DNA of 64,000 nucleotides from Bosea sp. Tri-49 (GTDB lineage Bacteria > Pseudomonadota > Alphaproteobacteria > Rhizobiales > Beijerinckiaceae). Below the pieces are notes generated by a model. That model saw only the letters and a list, made by a program, of their open reading frames with translations. It did no database searches and was not told the origin of the DNA. Position 1 is the stretch's first letter. Each line of letters opens with the position of its first letter. The stretch lies in the NCBI RefSeq assembly GCF_003952665.1, contig NZ_CP017946.1, positions 4,276,501 to 4,340,500 of the forward strand, read 5' to 3'. Shown here one piece after another: positions 36,671 to 47,096 of this stretch. A program made the translations under genes and the position numbers.

Positions 36671-37767
36671 GCGCGGCCCCGATCGAACTTCCCCGCTGGG
36701 CCGACACCGCGCTGGTGCCGCTGGTCTCTGTCGCGGCAGCGCTCGTCGTCGCCGGGCTCGTCGTGCTCTCGATTGGCGAAAGCCCGCTGGAGGCGACGGC
36801 GCTCCTGCTCAAGGGCTCGCTCGGCAGCCTGGAGGGGCTCGGCTTCACCCTATACTACACTACCAATTTCATCTTCACCGGACTTGCCGTCGCCGTCGCC
36901 TTCCATGCCGGCCTGTTCAATATCGGCGGCGAGGGCCAGGCGACCATCGCCGGCATCTTCGCCGCGCTCGCCTGCCTCTGGCTGGCGCCGCTGCCGGGTA
37001 TACTGCTGGTCCCGCTCGCCATCCTCGCCGCGGCCGCGGGCGGGGCGCTCTGGGCCTTCATACCCGGCTACCTCCAGGCGACGCGCGGCAGCCATGTCGT
37101 GATCACCACGATCATGTTCAACTTCATCGCAGCGACGCTGATCGTCTATTTGCTGGTCGAGGTCATGGGGAAAGCGGGCTCGATGCAGCCGGAGACCCCG
37201 GATTTCCCGAAGCAGGCTGTGCTGACGCCGATTCACGAGCTGCTCGGCGCCTTCGGCCTTAAACTACCCTCGACGCCGCTCAACACCTCGTTTCTGCTGG
37301 CGCTCGCCGCTCTCGTCGCGGTCTGGGCGCTGATCTATCGCTCGCGGCTCGGCTACGCGATCCGCACCGTCGGCGCCAATCCGCGCGCCGCGGCCTATGC
37401 CGGCATCTCACCAGCCCGCATTACGATGGTGGCGATGGCGATCTCGGGCGCGCTCGCCGGCGGGCTCGCGGTCAACGAAGCCATGGGCGTGCAGCACAGG
37501 CTCGTGCTCGATTTCACCGCCGGCTACGGCTTCGTCGGCATTGCGGTGGCGCTGATGGGCCGCGGCCACCCGGTCGGCGTCGGGCTCGCGGCGCTGCTCT
37601 TCGGTGTGCTCTACCAGGGTGGGGCGGAGCTCTCCTTCGACAAGCCGACCATCACGCGCGACATGGTCGTGGTGATCGGCGGCATCGTCATCCTCTTCGC
37701 CGGCGCGCTGGACGGGCTGTTCCGGCGGCTGGTGGCGAGCGTGCTCAATCTCGGGCGCGGAGGCTAG
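36667..37767 (+). CDS. ABC transporter permease (nucleoside)
   Basis: Membrane protein of 366 residues with about nine hydrophobic segments, BPD_transp_2 family. Motifs include FHAGLFNIGGEGQATIAGIFAA, ATRGSHVVITTIMFNFIA and YAGISPARITMVAMAISGALAGGLA. The first of two permeases of the importer. Overlaps the ATPase gene (ATGA) and is four bases from the next permease. Confidence 0.93.
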   Translation: MSAAPIELPRWADTALVPLVSVAAALVVAGLVVLSIGESPLEATALLLKGSLGSLEGLGFTLYYTTNFIFTGLAVAVAFHAGLFNIGGEGQATIAGIFAALACLWLAPLPGILLVPLAILAAAAGGALWAFIPGYLQATRGSHVVITTIMFNFIAATLIVYLLVEVMGKAGSMQPETPDFPKQAVLTPIHELLGAFGLKLPSTPLNTSFLLALAALVAVWALIYRSRLGYAIRTVGANPRAAAYAGISPARITMVAMAISGALAGGLAVNEAMGVQHRLVLDFTAGYGFVGIAVALMGRGHPVGVGLAALLFGVLYQGGAELSFDKPTITRDMVVVIGGIVILFAGALDGLFRRLVASVLNLGRGG

Positions 37768-37770
37768 GCG

Positions 37771-38742
37771 ATGGAGATCGTCCAGACGCTCGCCGTCATC
37801 CTGGATTCGACGATCCGCCTGTCGATCCCGCTGCTCTGCGCCGCGCTGGCCGGGCTCTGGTCGGAGCGCTCCGGCGTCGTCGACATCGGCCTCGAAGGCA
37901 AGATGCTGATCGCCGCCTTCGCCTCGGCCGTCGTCGCCTATCACAGCGGCTCGGCCTGGGCGGGCCTCGGCGCCGGCATGCTCGCCGCGATCGCGCTGTC
38001 GCTGGTGCATGGCTTCGCCGCGATCACCTGGCGCGGCAACCAGATCGTCTCCGGCGTTGCGATCAACATGCTGGCGGTCGGGCTCACCGCCATCCTCGGC
38101 AATGCCTGGTACGGGCAAGGCGGGCGCACGCCGAACCTCGAAGGATCGGCCCGCTTTCCCGAGCTCGACCTGCCTTTGGTCGGAGCGATCAAGGGCATCC
38201 CTATCCTCGGCCCGATCTACGACATCGCGATCTCCGGCCATACCGCGCCGGTCTATCTCGCGGTGCTTGCCCTGGTGCTGACGGCGCTGACGCTGAAGCA
38301 TACCCGCTTCGGCCTGCGCCTGCGGGCGGTCGGCGAGAATCCCGCTGCGGTCGACACCGCTGGCGTCTCGGTCGCCGGCTTGCGCTATGCCGCGGTGATC
38401 ATCTGCGGCGCGCTCTGCGGGCTCGGCGGCACCTATCTCGCGGTCTCGCAATCGGCCGGCTTTCTGCCGCAGATGACCGCCGGCAAGGGCTTCATCGCGC
38501 TCGCCGCCGTGATCTTCGCCAATTGGCGGCCCTGGCCAGCGCTCTTCGCCTGCCTGCTCTTCGGACTGCTCGATGCCGTCGCGATCCGGCTGCAGGGCGT
38601 CGTCCTGCCCGGCATCGGCCAGGTCCCGGTGCAGGCGATCCAGGCCCTGCCCTATGTGATGACAGTGGTGCTGCTCGCCGGCTTCATCGGCAGGGCGACG
38701 CCGCCGAAGGCCTCCGGCCTGCCTTATGTGAAAGAACGCTGA
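37771..38742 (+). CDS. ABC transporter permease (nucleoside)
   Basis: Second BPD_transp_2 permease, 323 residues with about eight hydrophobic helices (ERSGVVDIGLEGKMLIAAFAS, AAITWRGNQIVSGVAINMLAVG, AVGENPAAVDTAGVSVAGLRYAAV split by loops). It pairs with the upstream permease to form the pore. The stop at 38742 directly abuts the GTG start of cdd. Confidence 0.93.
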   Translation: MEIVQTLAVILDSTIRLSIPLLCAALAGLWSERSGVVDIGLEGKMLIAAFASAVVAYHSGSAWAGLGAGMLAAIALSLVHGFAAITWRGNQIVSGVAINMLAVGLTAILGNAWYGQGGRTPNLEGSARFPELDLPLVGAIKGIPILGPIYDIAISGHTAPVYLAVLALVLTALTLKHTRFGLRLRAVGENPAAVDTAGVSVAGLRYAAVIICGALCGLGGTYLAVSQSAGFLPQMTAGKGFIALAAVIFANWRPWPALFACLLFGLLDAVAIRLQGVVLPGIGQVPVQAIQALPYVMTVVLLAGFIGRATPPKASGLPYVKER

Positions 38743-39153
38743 GTGTCCGCCGAACCCGATCTCGACGCGCTCTTCGCCGCGGCTCTTGCCGTGCAGCAGA
38801 AGGCCTACGCGCCGTATTCACGCTTCAAGGTCGGCGCCGCCATCCTGGCCGATGACGGCAAGGTCTATCCGGGCTGCAATGTCGAGAACGCAGCCTATCC
38901 GGTTGGCGCCTGCGCAGAGGCCGGCGCAATCTCGGCGATGGTCGCGGGTGGGTCGCGCGCGATCCGGGCAATCGTCGTCATTGGCGACGGCGCCGAACTG
39001 GTGACGCCCTGCGGTGCCTGCCGCCAGCGCATCCGCGAATTCGCCGCGCCGGAGACGCCGATCCTGATCGCCGGACCGGAGGGCATCCGCGCCCGCTTTT
39101 CGCTGGCCGAGCTGTTGCCAGCCTCGTTCGGACCGGCCAATTTGCCGAAGTGA
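38743..39153 (+). CDS. cdd: Cytidine deaminase
   Basis: Zinc enzyme of 136 residues that deaminates cytidine and deoxycytidine to uridine and deoxyuridine. Zinc ligands and catalytic Glu are C57-A-E59 in YPVGACAEAGAI, and C90 and C93 in TPCGACRQRI. YSRFKVGAAI is the substrate-side motif. Starts at GTG 38743 immediately after the permease stop. In the operon it feeds pyrimidine nucleosides to the phosphorylase. Confidence 0.94.
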   Translation: MSAEPDLDALFAAALAVQQKAYAPYSRFKVGAAILADDGKVYPGCNVENAAYPVGACAEAGAISAMVAGGSRAIRAIVVIGDGAELVTPCGACRQRIREFAAPETPILIAGPEGIRARFSLAELLPASFGPANLPK

Positions 39154-39214
39154 TTTGCGGGCGCCTACAGAGTGACCCGATGAGCGCAGACAACGCGCCG
39201 ATGGAGCAGACAAT

Positions 39215-40027
39215 ATGGCGGCGGATGCGCTTTTCGACCAAGCGGCATCGGTACTGATCGATCGTGGCATCGATGGCGGCATCGACTGCGCCGTCGTGCT
39301 CGGCACCGGGCTCGGACGCATCATCGACGATATGGTCGATCCGATTTCGGTGCCTTTCGAGGAAATCCCGGGCTTTCCCAAGGGCTCTGTCTCGGGCCAC
39401 GCCAAGCGGCTGAGCTATGGCGTGCTGCACGGCAAGCGCGTGCTGGTCTTCGAGGGGCGCGCGCACTTCTACGAGACCGGCGACCCCGCCATCATGCGCG
39501 TGCCGCTCGGCATGCTCGCCGCTTTCGGCTCGCCGCCGCTGGTGCTGACCAATGCCGCGGGCTCGCTGCGGCCCGATCTCAGGCCCGGTAGCCTCGCTTT
39601 GATCACCGACCACATCAACTACAACGGCCCGAACCCGCTGGTTGGCGATATCGGCGACGGCCGCTTCGTGCCGATGATCGACGCTTATGACCCGCATCTG
39701 CGCGCCCGCCTGAAGAAGGCCGCCGCCGCCAGTGGCGCCAATATGGGCGAGGGCGTCTATATGTGGTTCTCCGGACCGAGCTTCGAGACGCCTGCCGAGA
39801 TCAAGATGGCCAAGACCCTCGGCGCCGACCTCGTCGGCATGTCGACCGTGCCGGAGGTGATCCTGGCGCGCCGCTACGGGCTGCGCGTCGCCGGCATCTC
39901 GATCGTCACCAATATGGGCGCCGGCATCCTCGGCGGTGCGCCCAGCCATGGCGAGACGCGCGACGTCGCGGCGACCGCGACCACGGCGCTCCGGCGCGTG
40001 CTGCGCGCCTTCCTTAGCGAGCTCTGA
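39215..40027 (+). CDS. Purine nucleoside phosphorylase (class II, trimeric type)
   Basis: Enzyme of 270 residues that splits purine (deoxy)nucleosides with phosphate to base and (deoxy)ribose 1-phosphate. It shows [10 protein letters not shown] (phosphate binding), [43 protein letters not shown] and [15 protein letters not shown], all of the class II PNP family. Xanthosine or inosine preference cannot be told. Sits 61 bases after cdd; the DeoC gene follows after two bases. Confidence 0.93.
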   Translation: MAADALFDQAASVLIDRGIDGGIDCAVVLGTGLGRIIDDMVDPISVPFEEIPGFPKGSVSGHAKRLSYGVLHGKRVLVFEGRAHFYETGDPAIMRVPLGMLAAFGSPPLVLTNAAGSLRPDLRPGSLALITDHINYNGPNPLVGDIGDGRFVPMIDAYDPHLRARLKKAAAASGANMGEGVYMWFSGPSFETPAEIKMAKTLGADLVGMSTVPEVILARRYGLRVAGISIVTNMGAGILGGAPSHGETRDVAATATTALRRVLRAFLSEL

Positions 40028-40029
40028 CC

Positions 40030-40790
40030 ATGTCCGACGCCGATCTCGCTTTGCGTGCGCTACGCCTGCTCGATCTGACCGATTTGTCCGATCAGGCGAA
40101 CGAGACCGGCGCGCTGCAGCTCTGTGCCCGCGCCGTTGCCGCGCCCGGCCCGGTCGCGGCGATCTGCATTTGGCCGCAGTTCGTCAAGCTGGCGCGTCAG
40201 ACACTCAAGGGCTCGCCGGTCAGGATCGCGACCGTGATCAATTTCCCCGCCGGCAACAGCAATTGCAGCCTGATCGGCAGCGACATCACCGAAGCGATCG
40301 CGGATGGAGCCGACGAGATCGACCTGGTGCTGCCCTGGCGCGCCTTTCTCGCCGGGAATGTCGAGATCGCGCGCGAAATGGTTGCCGAAGCACGCGGCAG
40401 CTGCGGCGACAAGACGCTCAAAGTCATCCTCGAAACCGGCGAATACCCGGATCAGGCAGCGGTGCGCGCTGCCTCCGATCTCGCCATCGCCGCCGGCGCC
40501 GACTTCATCAAGACCTCGACCGGCAAGACCGGGACCTCCGCCACGCCGGCCGCCGCCCGCACCATGCTGGAGGCGATCAAGGTCTCGGGCAGGGCGGTCG
40601 GTCTCAAGCCCTCGGGCGGTCTGCGCACGCTGGCCGATGCCAGAGCCTATCTCGACCTCGCCGACGAGATCATGGAGCCGGGCTGGGCGACGCCAAAAAC
40701 CTTCCGCTTCGGCGCCAGCGGGCTCTACGGCGTGCTCGCCGACATCATCGCCGGCACCACCCCGCCCGAACGGACAGACGGAGCCTATTG

Positions 40791-40791
<1 letters not shown>
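40030..40791 (+). CDS. deoC: Deoxyribose-phosphate aldolase
   Basis: Class I aldolase of 253 residues that splits 2-deoxyribose 5-phosphate into glyceraldehyde 3-phosphate and acetaldehyde. The Schiff-base lysine is K161 in [30 protein letters not shown] and [12 protein letters not shown] match the family. The stop overlaps the ATG of the next gene (TGATG). No phosphopentomutase gene, needed to make its substrate from deoxyribose 1-phosphate, is in this operon. Confidence 0.95.
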
Positions 40792-42098
<1,307 letters not shown>

Positions 42099-42112
42099 GA
42101 AAGTTTCCGCTT

Positions 42113-43057
42113 ATGAGCCTGCTTCTGGCGATCACCGGCTGGCATGTCGAGAGCTGGCGCGAGCGCTTCGCGGCACTGCTGCCCGAGCTGCCGATCGTCA
42201 CGCTTGGCGAGCCCTTCGACCGGCGCGCCGTCCACTATGTCGCGAGCTGGAAGCATCCGGAGGGGAGCCTCGCCGGCCTGCCCAATCTCGCCGCGATCTT
42301 CTCGCTCGGCGCCGGTGTCGACCATCTCTTTACCGACAGCCGTTTGCCCGAAGTGCCGATCGCGCGGGTGATCGACCCCGACCTGACGACGCGGATGAGC
42401 GAATATGTCGTGCTGCACTGCCTGATGCAGCTGCGCCAGCAGCACCGCTATGATCGGCAGCAGCGCGAAAAGTCCTGGGACGACGACCGCCACCAGCCGG
42501 CCGCGCGCGAAGTGCGCGTCGGCATCATGGGGCTCGGCGAACTCGGGCAAGATGCGGCGCGCAAGCTCCAGATCATCGGCTTCGACGTCGCCGGCTGGAG
42601 CCGCTCGCCAAAGACGATCGAGGGACTTGCCACCTTCTCCGGCGAGGACGGCATGGCAGCCTTCCTCGCCCGCACCGACATTCTCGTCAGCCTGCTGCCG
42701 CACACCCCGGAGACGCACGGCATCCTGAACCGCCCGCTGCTTGCAAGCCTCGCCCGCAATGGACGGCTCGGCGGGCCGGTGCTGATCAATGCCGGCCGCG
42801 GCAAATTGCAGGTCGAGACGGACATCCTCGCAGCGCTCGATGCCGGCGAGCTCAGAGCTGCGGTGCTGGACGTCTTCGAGACCGAGCCGCTGCCGCAGGA
42901 TTCGCCGCTCTGGAGCCATCCCGCCGTGACGGTGACGCCGCATAATGCCGCCATGTCGGCGCCGGAAGCCGTCGCCGACCAGATCGCGGCGCAGATCAGG
43001 CGGCTGGAAGCCGGCGGGGAGCTCGAGAACGTGGTCGATCCGGCGCGGGGTTACTGA
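42113..43057 (+). CDS. D-2-hydroxyacid dehydrogenase (glyoxylate/hydroxypyruvate reductase A type)
   Basis: NAD(P)-dependent dehydrogenase of 314 residues. The Rossmann motif GIMGLGELGQDAARKL is at about 138-153, followed by INAGRGKLQVE, LDVFETEPLPQDSPLW and the catalytic His in TVTPHNAAMS. The N-terminal substrate domain WKHPEGSLAGLPNLAAIFSLGAGVDHL resembles GhrA. It lies 14 bases after deoA and ends the nine-gene run. It may remove a glyoxylate or hydroxypyruvate by-product, or its place here may be chance. Confidence 0.9.
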   Translation: MSLLLAITGWHVESWRERFAALLPELPIVTLGEPFDRRAVHYVASWKHPEGSLAGLPNLAAIFSLGAGVDHLFTDSRLPEVPIARVIDPDLTTRMSEYVVLHCLMQLRQQHRYDRQQREKSWDDDRHQPAAREVRVGIMGLGELGQDAARKLQIIGFDVAGWSRSPKTIEGLATFSGEDGMAAFLARTDILVSLLPHTPETHGILNRPLLASLARNGRLGGPVLINAGRGKLQVETDILAALDAGELRAAVLDVFETEPLPQDSPLWSHPAVTVTPHNAAMSAPEAVADQIAAQIRRLEAGGELENVVDPARGY

Positions 43058-43914
43058 GGCGCCACGCGCTTGATCGCGGTAATCGGCCCGCCATTGCGGG
43101 CGAGGATGCGATCGCGCGCCGGGCGCAGGGGCTCGCTGATCACGCTCATGGTGAAGGCGGTGGCGTGCAGCAGCGTGTCCGGGTCGGTCATGATGCCGAC
43201 ATGGCCTTTCCAGAAGACGAGGTCGCCGCGGCGCAGGCCAGCGAGGCCGTCATCAACGGCGACAGCTTCTCCGAGCCCCTGTTCCTGCATGTCCGAATCG
43301 CGCGGCGCCGCCACGCCAGCCGCAGCCAGCGAGAGCTGGACCAGCGCCGAGCAGTCGAGGCCGAGGCTGGTCTTGCCACCCCAGAAATAGGGGACGTGCA
43401 GGAAGCGCTCGGCGACCGCGACGAAATCGGGCTCGTGCTGATCGCGCGGACAAAGATGCTGCTTGAAGATATAGCCGCCATGCCCGGTCGTGAAGAAGTC
43501 GCCGCTCTCGCCGATGACCGCCAGTGCCGCACCGATGGACAGCGCCTCCAGCGGCGGCAATTTGATCGAGGGACCGGGGTAGACGAAGGTCCGCAGCGCA
43601 CTGACGCGATGCGTCGGAACCGGCGCGTCGCCGGCCAGGCAGTCCTCCGGCAGATAGCCGACATAGGAATCGCCGACGAGCTGGCCCCAGGCCCAGCCCT
43701 CATGCTGCTCGTAGACCCGGACGGCCTCGCCGGCGAGCGCCTCGGTGTCGAGGGGAGCATCCGGCCGCGGCTCGCGCCGCAGCGGCGCTGACGGCGTCAC
43801 CACCCGCATCGGGATCGGATCCGCGAAAGCGAGCGCCTCGACCTTGCCGTCGAGATGACGGGCGGCGAGGTCCGGGCGGGCGGGGGTGAGGCGGCGGTCG
43901 AGAATCGCGGTCAT
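43051..43914 (-). CDS. NlpC/P60 family peptidase with N-terminal SH3-like domains
   Basis: Cysteine peptidase of 287 residues likely to cut cell-wall peptides. The N-terminal part (about 35-150) has bacterial SH3-like repeats (VVTPSAPLRREP, GDSYVGYLPED). The C-terminal NlpC/P60 domain has the catalytic triad C188 (GLDCSAL), H238 (KGHVGIM) and H250 (LLHATAF). No signal peptide is seen, so it may act in the cytoplasm on recycled or imported peptides, as in YkfC-like proteins. It is near the M17 aminopeptidase gene on the same strand and ends seven bases inside the 2-hydroxyacid dehydrogenase gene. Confidence 0.9.
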   Translation of the reverse strand: MTAILDRRLTPARPDLAARHLDGKVEALAFADPIPMRVVTPSAPLRREPRPDAPLDTEALAGEAVRVYEQHEGWAWGQLVGDSYVGYLPEDCLAGDAPVPTHRVSALRTFVYPGPSIKLPPLEALSIGAALAVIGESGDFFTTGHGGYIFKQHLCPRDQHEPDFVAVAERFLHVPYFWGGKTSLGLDCSALVQLSLAAAGVAAPRDSDMQEQGLGEAVAVDDGLAGLRRGDLVFWKGHVGIMTDPDTLLHATAFTMSVISEPLRPARDRILARNGGPITAIKRVAPQ

Positions 43915-43960
43915 GACAGCACTCTAGCCCCGTCCGGTTAACGGGCGAAGCGCGGAACGC

Positions 43961-44314
43961 TCAGGCTGGGCCGAGCTCTCGCGCCCGAGCCGTGACCAGA
44001 TCGGCGAGGTGCTCGACCGCCAACGCGCCTGCGACCGTCCGCTGAATGACCACATTGCGCTTGTCGAACTCGTCGCGCTTGCGGCTGACCAGGCCGAGCT
44101 TGCCCATGCTGTCGAGAGCGCGGGTGATCACCGGCTTGGTCACGCCGAGGCGCGCCGCGAGGCCGCGCACGGTATGCGGCGGCAGCTCAAGATAAATGGT
44201 CAGCAGGATCGCGGTCTGGCGGACCGACAAGTCGGACTGGGTATCGCGCACCAGGTCGAGATGAACCTCGCGCCAGAGCTTGAGCGCCTGCGTCGGCTTG
44301 ATCTCCAGCGCCAT
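43961..44314 (-). CDS. MarR family transcriptional regulator
   Basis: Small protein of 117 residues with winged-helix core LSVRQTAILLTIYLELPPHTVRGLAARLGVTKPVITRALDSMGKLGLVSR split as strand-helix segments at about residues 29-78. It lacks the long dimerising helices of many MarR proteins. It lies between the M17 aminopeptidase and the NlpC/P60 gene on the same strand, 46 bases before the latter, and could control them. Its ligand is unknown. Confidence 0.88.
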   Translation of the reverse strand: MALEIKPTQALKLWREVHLDLVRDTQSDLSVRQTAILLTIYLELPPHTVRGLAARLGVTKPVITRALDSMGKLGLVSRKRDEFDKRNVVIQRTVAGALAVEHLADLVTARARELGPA

Positions 44315-44388
44315 GCCGCCCCCGATCGTTACGGGGCCGTATCATTATCGCACCACCGCCGCCGTGCAACCGAAGTCGCAGGGCAGGC

Positions 44389-45813
44389 TTAACGGGCGCC
44401 GTAGAACTGCTTGGCCAGCGCGTAGGTCAGCCGCGCCGCCTGGCACTCGCCGCCTTCCGGGCGCCCCGGCTTGGTCGAGGGATTCCAGCCATAGATGTCG
44501 AAATGGGCATAGGAGCGGCTCTTCTCGACGAAACGATTGAGGAAGAGCGCGGCCGTCACCGAGCCGGCGAAGGCGCCACCGGAAACATTGTTCAGGTCGG
44601 CGATCTTGGAGTCGAGCATGCCGTCATAGGGCGGCCAGAGCGGCATGCGCCAGACCGGGTCGTTCACGGCGGCGCCGAGGCGGGCGATCTCGGCGGCGAG
44701 CCCGTCATCATGGGTATAGAAGGGCGGCAGATCGGGCCCGAGCGCGACGCGGGCGGCGCCGGTCAGCGTGGCGAAATCGATCAGCAGCTCCGGCGCCTCC
44801 TCGTCGGCAAGCGCCAGCGCGTCGGCGAGGATGAGCCGCCCTTCCGCGTCGGTATTGCCGATCTCGACGGTCAGCCCCTTCCGGCTCTGCAGCACGTCGC
44901 CGGGGCGGAAGGAGGCGCCCGAGACCGCGTTCTCGACCGCTGGCACCAGCAGGCGCAGGCGAACCTTCAGCTTCGCCTGCATGATCATGCGCGCCGCCGC
45001 GATCGCCGCCGCTGCGCCGCCCATGTCCTTCTTCATCAGCAGCATGCCGGCGTCGGTCTTGAGGTTGAGCCCGCCAGTGTCGAAGGCGACGCCCTTACCG
45101 ACCAGTGTCACCTTGGGATGATCAGCTGCGCCCCAATGGAGATCGATCAGCCGTGGCGCCCGGGTCGAAGCCCGGCCGACGGCATGGATCATTGGAAAAT
45201 TGGCCACAAGCAGATCGTCGCCGACCGTGCTGCCGACCTCGGCACCATAGGTGTCAGCGAACGCCCTCACGGCCGCCTCGATTTCGGCCGGGCCGAGATC
45301 GGCGGCGGAGGTATTGACGAGGTCGCGCGCCAGGGCGCTCGCGTCGGCGAGATTGCTCAACTCGTCGCCGTCGATGCCCTGGGGCAGGACGAGCCGCGCC
45401 GCAGCGGGCTTGGGCTTGCGGTAGCGCTCGAAACGATAGGCGGTGAGTAGCCAGCCGAGCGCGGCGAGACCGGCATCGCCGATATCACCCGCCAGGGCAT
45501 AGTCGCCCGGCGGCAGGCTGGTGGAGAGGCGGCCTGGAGCAAACGGGTCGCGTCGCCGCGGGCCGGTGGGCTCGACCCCGAGCACCACGGCGGCGAGTGA
45601 GCCGGCGGCGTCCGGGAGCAGGGCATGCTGGCCCGGCCGTGCTTCGAAGCCCTGAGCCTGGGCAAAGCTGCGCGAGACGGACGCGAGTTTTTCTTGCAAG
45701 GCCGGCCAGTCGGCCTTGGCGACGCAATGGACGGGGATGGCGGACGTTCCGGCAGGGAGCAGCAACGGGTGCACGATCGACAAACCTCGGATTGGCGAGC
45801 CAGGCGCCGGCAT
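44389..45813 (-). CDS. Leucyl aminopeptidase family protein (M17)
   Basis: Cytosolic zinc/manganese aminopeptidase of 474 residues. The N-terminal domain is variable. The C-terminal catalytic domain has VGKGVAFDTGGLNLKTD (metal and substrate lysine), KKDMGGAAAAIA and the signature NTDAEGRLILADAL. It probably completes peptide breakdown, perhaps of murein peptides with the NlpC/P60 enzyme nearby. The start may be 45813 (MPAPGSPIRG) or a downstream GTG before HPLLLPAG. Confidence 0.93.
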   Translation of the reverse strand: MPAPGSPIRGLSIVHPLLLPAGTSAIPVHCVAKADWPALQEKLASVSRSFAQAQGFEARPGQHALLPDAAGSLAAVVLGVEPTGPRRRDPFAPGRLSTSLPPGDYALAGDIGDAGLAALGWLLTAYRFERYRKPKPAAARLVLPQGIDGDELSNLADASALARDLVNTSAADLGPAEIEAAVRAFADTYGAEVGSTVGDDLLVANFPMIHAVGRASTRAPRLIDLHWGAADHPKVTLVGKGVAFDTGGLNLKTDAGMLLMKKDMGGAAAAIAAARMIMQAKLKVRLRLLVPAVENAVSGASFRPGDVLQSRKGLTVEIGNTDAEGRLILADALALADEEAPELLIDFATLTGAARVALGPDLPPFYTHDDGLAAEIARLGAAVNDPVWRMPLWPPYDGMLDSKIADLNNVSGGAFAGSVTAALFLNRFVEKSRSYAHFDIYGWNPSTKPGRPEGGECQAARLTYALAKQFYGAR

Positions 45814-45837
45814 TCAAGCCCACGCGAATCCGCCCGG

Positions 45838-45852
45838 TTAACAGTCCGTTAG
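45838..45852. promoter_or_regulatory. CtrA-like box upstream of tadD
   Basis: TTAA (45838-45841), seven bases, TTAG (45849-45852): one mismatch from the CtrA consensus TTAA-N7-TTAA, 60 bases before the tadD ATG. A second TTAA follows at 45855. Confidence 0.45.
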
Positions 45853-45911
45853 GGTTAACGTTTTATCACCGAGGGCAACAGCTTTCCCGTACCGGCGAGG
45901 CATTCCGGCTG

Positions 45912-46772
45912 ATGTCCATCCGCATCCGCGCACTCCGTTTCGGCCATTTCGCCGCGGCTTCGGCCCTCTGCCTTGCGCTCGGCGCCTGCCAGATGCGCGG
46001 CGGCCCCGGCGACGTCACCGGCTCGATCGGCACCAGGCAGACCCAGCCACGCACCGAGGCGCAATGGCGCAGCGAGGAGGCGCAATGGGCCCCGCGCTAC
46101 GAGGCGAATCAGAAGGACCGAAACGCCGCCTTCTTCTATGCCCGCGCCTTGCGCGCACTCGACAAGAATGCCCAGGCTCTCGCCATCCTGGAAGGCGCGG
46201 TCATCGTCCATACCGAAGATCGTGAGCTGCTCGGCGCCTATGGCCGCTCGCTCGCCGACAATGGCCGCTTGAAGCAGGCCGACGACGTGCTCAGCCGCGC
46301 CCATCTGCCGGAAAGGCCCGATTGGCGGATCCTGTCGGCACAAGGCACTGTCTCCGACCAGCTCGGCGAGCATGAGCGTGCCCAACAGCTCTATGCGGCC
46401 GCGCTGAAGCTGGCACCGAACGAACCAACCATCATGTCCAATCTCGGCCTGTCGCTCGCGTTGTCGAAGCATCTGCCAGATGCCGAACGCGTGCTGCGCG
46501 AGGCCGCTGCCATACCTGGCGCCGACGCCAGGGTGCGCCAGAACCTCGTCCTGGTGCTCGGCCTGCAGGGGCGTTTCCAGGACGCCGAGCAACTGGCCCG
46601 CCAGGACATGAGCCCGGCCGAGGCCTCGGCGACCATCGCCTATCTGCGCCGCTCGGTCAGCCAGCCGAACAGCTGGGATTTGCTGCGCGGCAGCAAGGCC
46701 AAGCCAACAACCCGTGCCGCAGCCCCGACGTCGAGGCCAACGCAGGACGACGCTCAGCCCACGAACGGCTGA
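45912..46772 (+). CDS. tadD: TPR-repeat lipoprotein TadD of the Tad/Flp pilus system
   Basis: Protein of 286 residues with a lipoprotein signal (FAAASALCLALGAC, Cys near residue 22) and about five TPR units (for example ALKLAPNEPTIMSNLGLSLALSKHLPDAERVLREAAAIPG across two helices). TadD is the outer-membrane-associated pilotin-like TPR protein of Tad secretion. It is on the plus strand, convergent to tadC with a 324-base gap, and ends in a Pro/Thr-rich tail. Start ATG 45912. Confidence 0.85.
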   Translation: MSIRIRALRFGHFAAASALCLALGACQMRGGPGDVTGSIGTRQTQPRTEAQWRSEEAQWAPRYEANQKDRNAAFFYARALRALDKNAQALAILEGAVIVHTEDRELLGAYGRSLADNGRLKQADDVLSRAHLPERPDWRILSAQGTVSDQLGEHERAQQLYAAALKLAPNEPTIMSNLGLSLALSKHLPDAERVLREAAAIPGADARVRQNLVLVLGLQGRFQDAEQLARQDMSPAEASATIAYLRRSVSQPNSWDLLRGSKAKPTTRAAAPTSRPTQDDAQPTNG

Positions 46773-47096
46773 AGACCCGCGGCGCTCCCTGAGCCCTTGT
46801 TCCGGCAGCAAGAGGCGGAGCGCGTGCCGGATCCTCACTCCGGGGGAAGCAAGACCGGCAATGGTTGATTGCCTGTCACAGCTTGGCACGACATGCAGCT
46901 CGCACCACTCGCAATTCAACCTCCACCCGCGCGCCTATCGCTCAAAGTTTTGCCTGGGGGCACCATGAAGGCGTTGGGAAGCCTCCCTGGACCAGATCAT
47001 CGCAGGAGGCCTGCTTGAGGCAGCCCGGTGGCTGATCTGGCGTGGAAGCTAATGGCAAAAAGCGGGTGCTTCTCCGAACTCCGTCACAAGCGTCGC
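46773..47096. other. Gap between tadD and tadC without a recognised gene
   Basis: These 324 bases separate two converging genes. GC is slightly lower than in the flanks. No RNA gene, strong hairpin with T-run or coding frame with homology was seen. A short ATG frame at 46965 (about 17 codons) is probably chance. Confidence 0.5.

Noticed and set aside
46965..47018. Short ATG frame between tadD and tadC
   Set aside because: Seventeen codons with no clear ribosome site; no support beyond chance.
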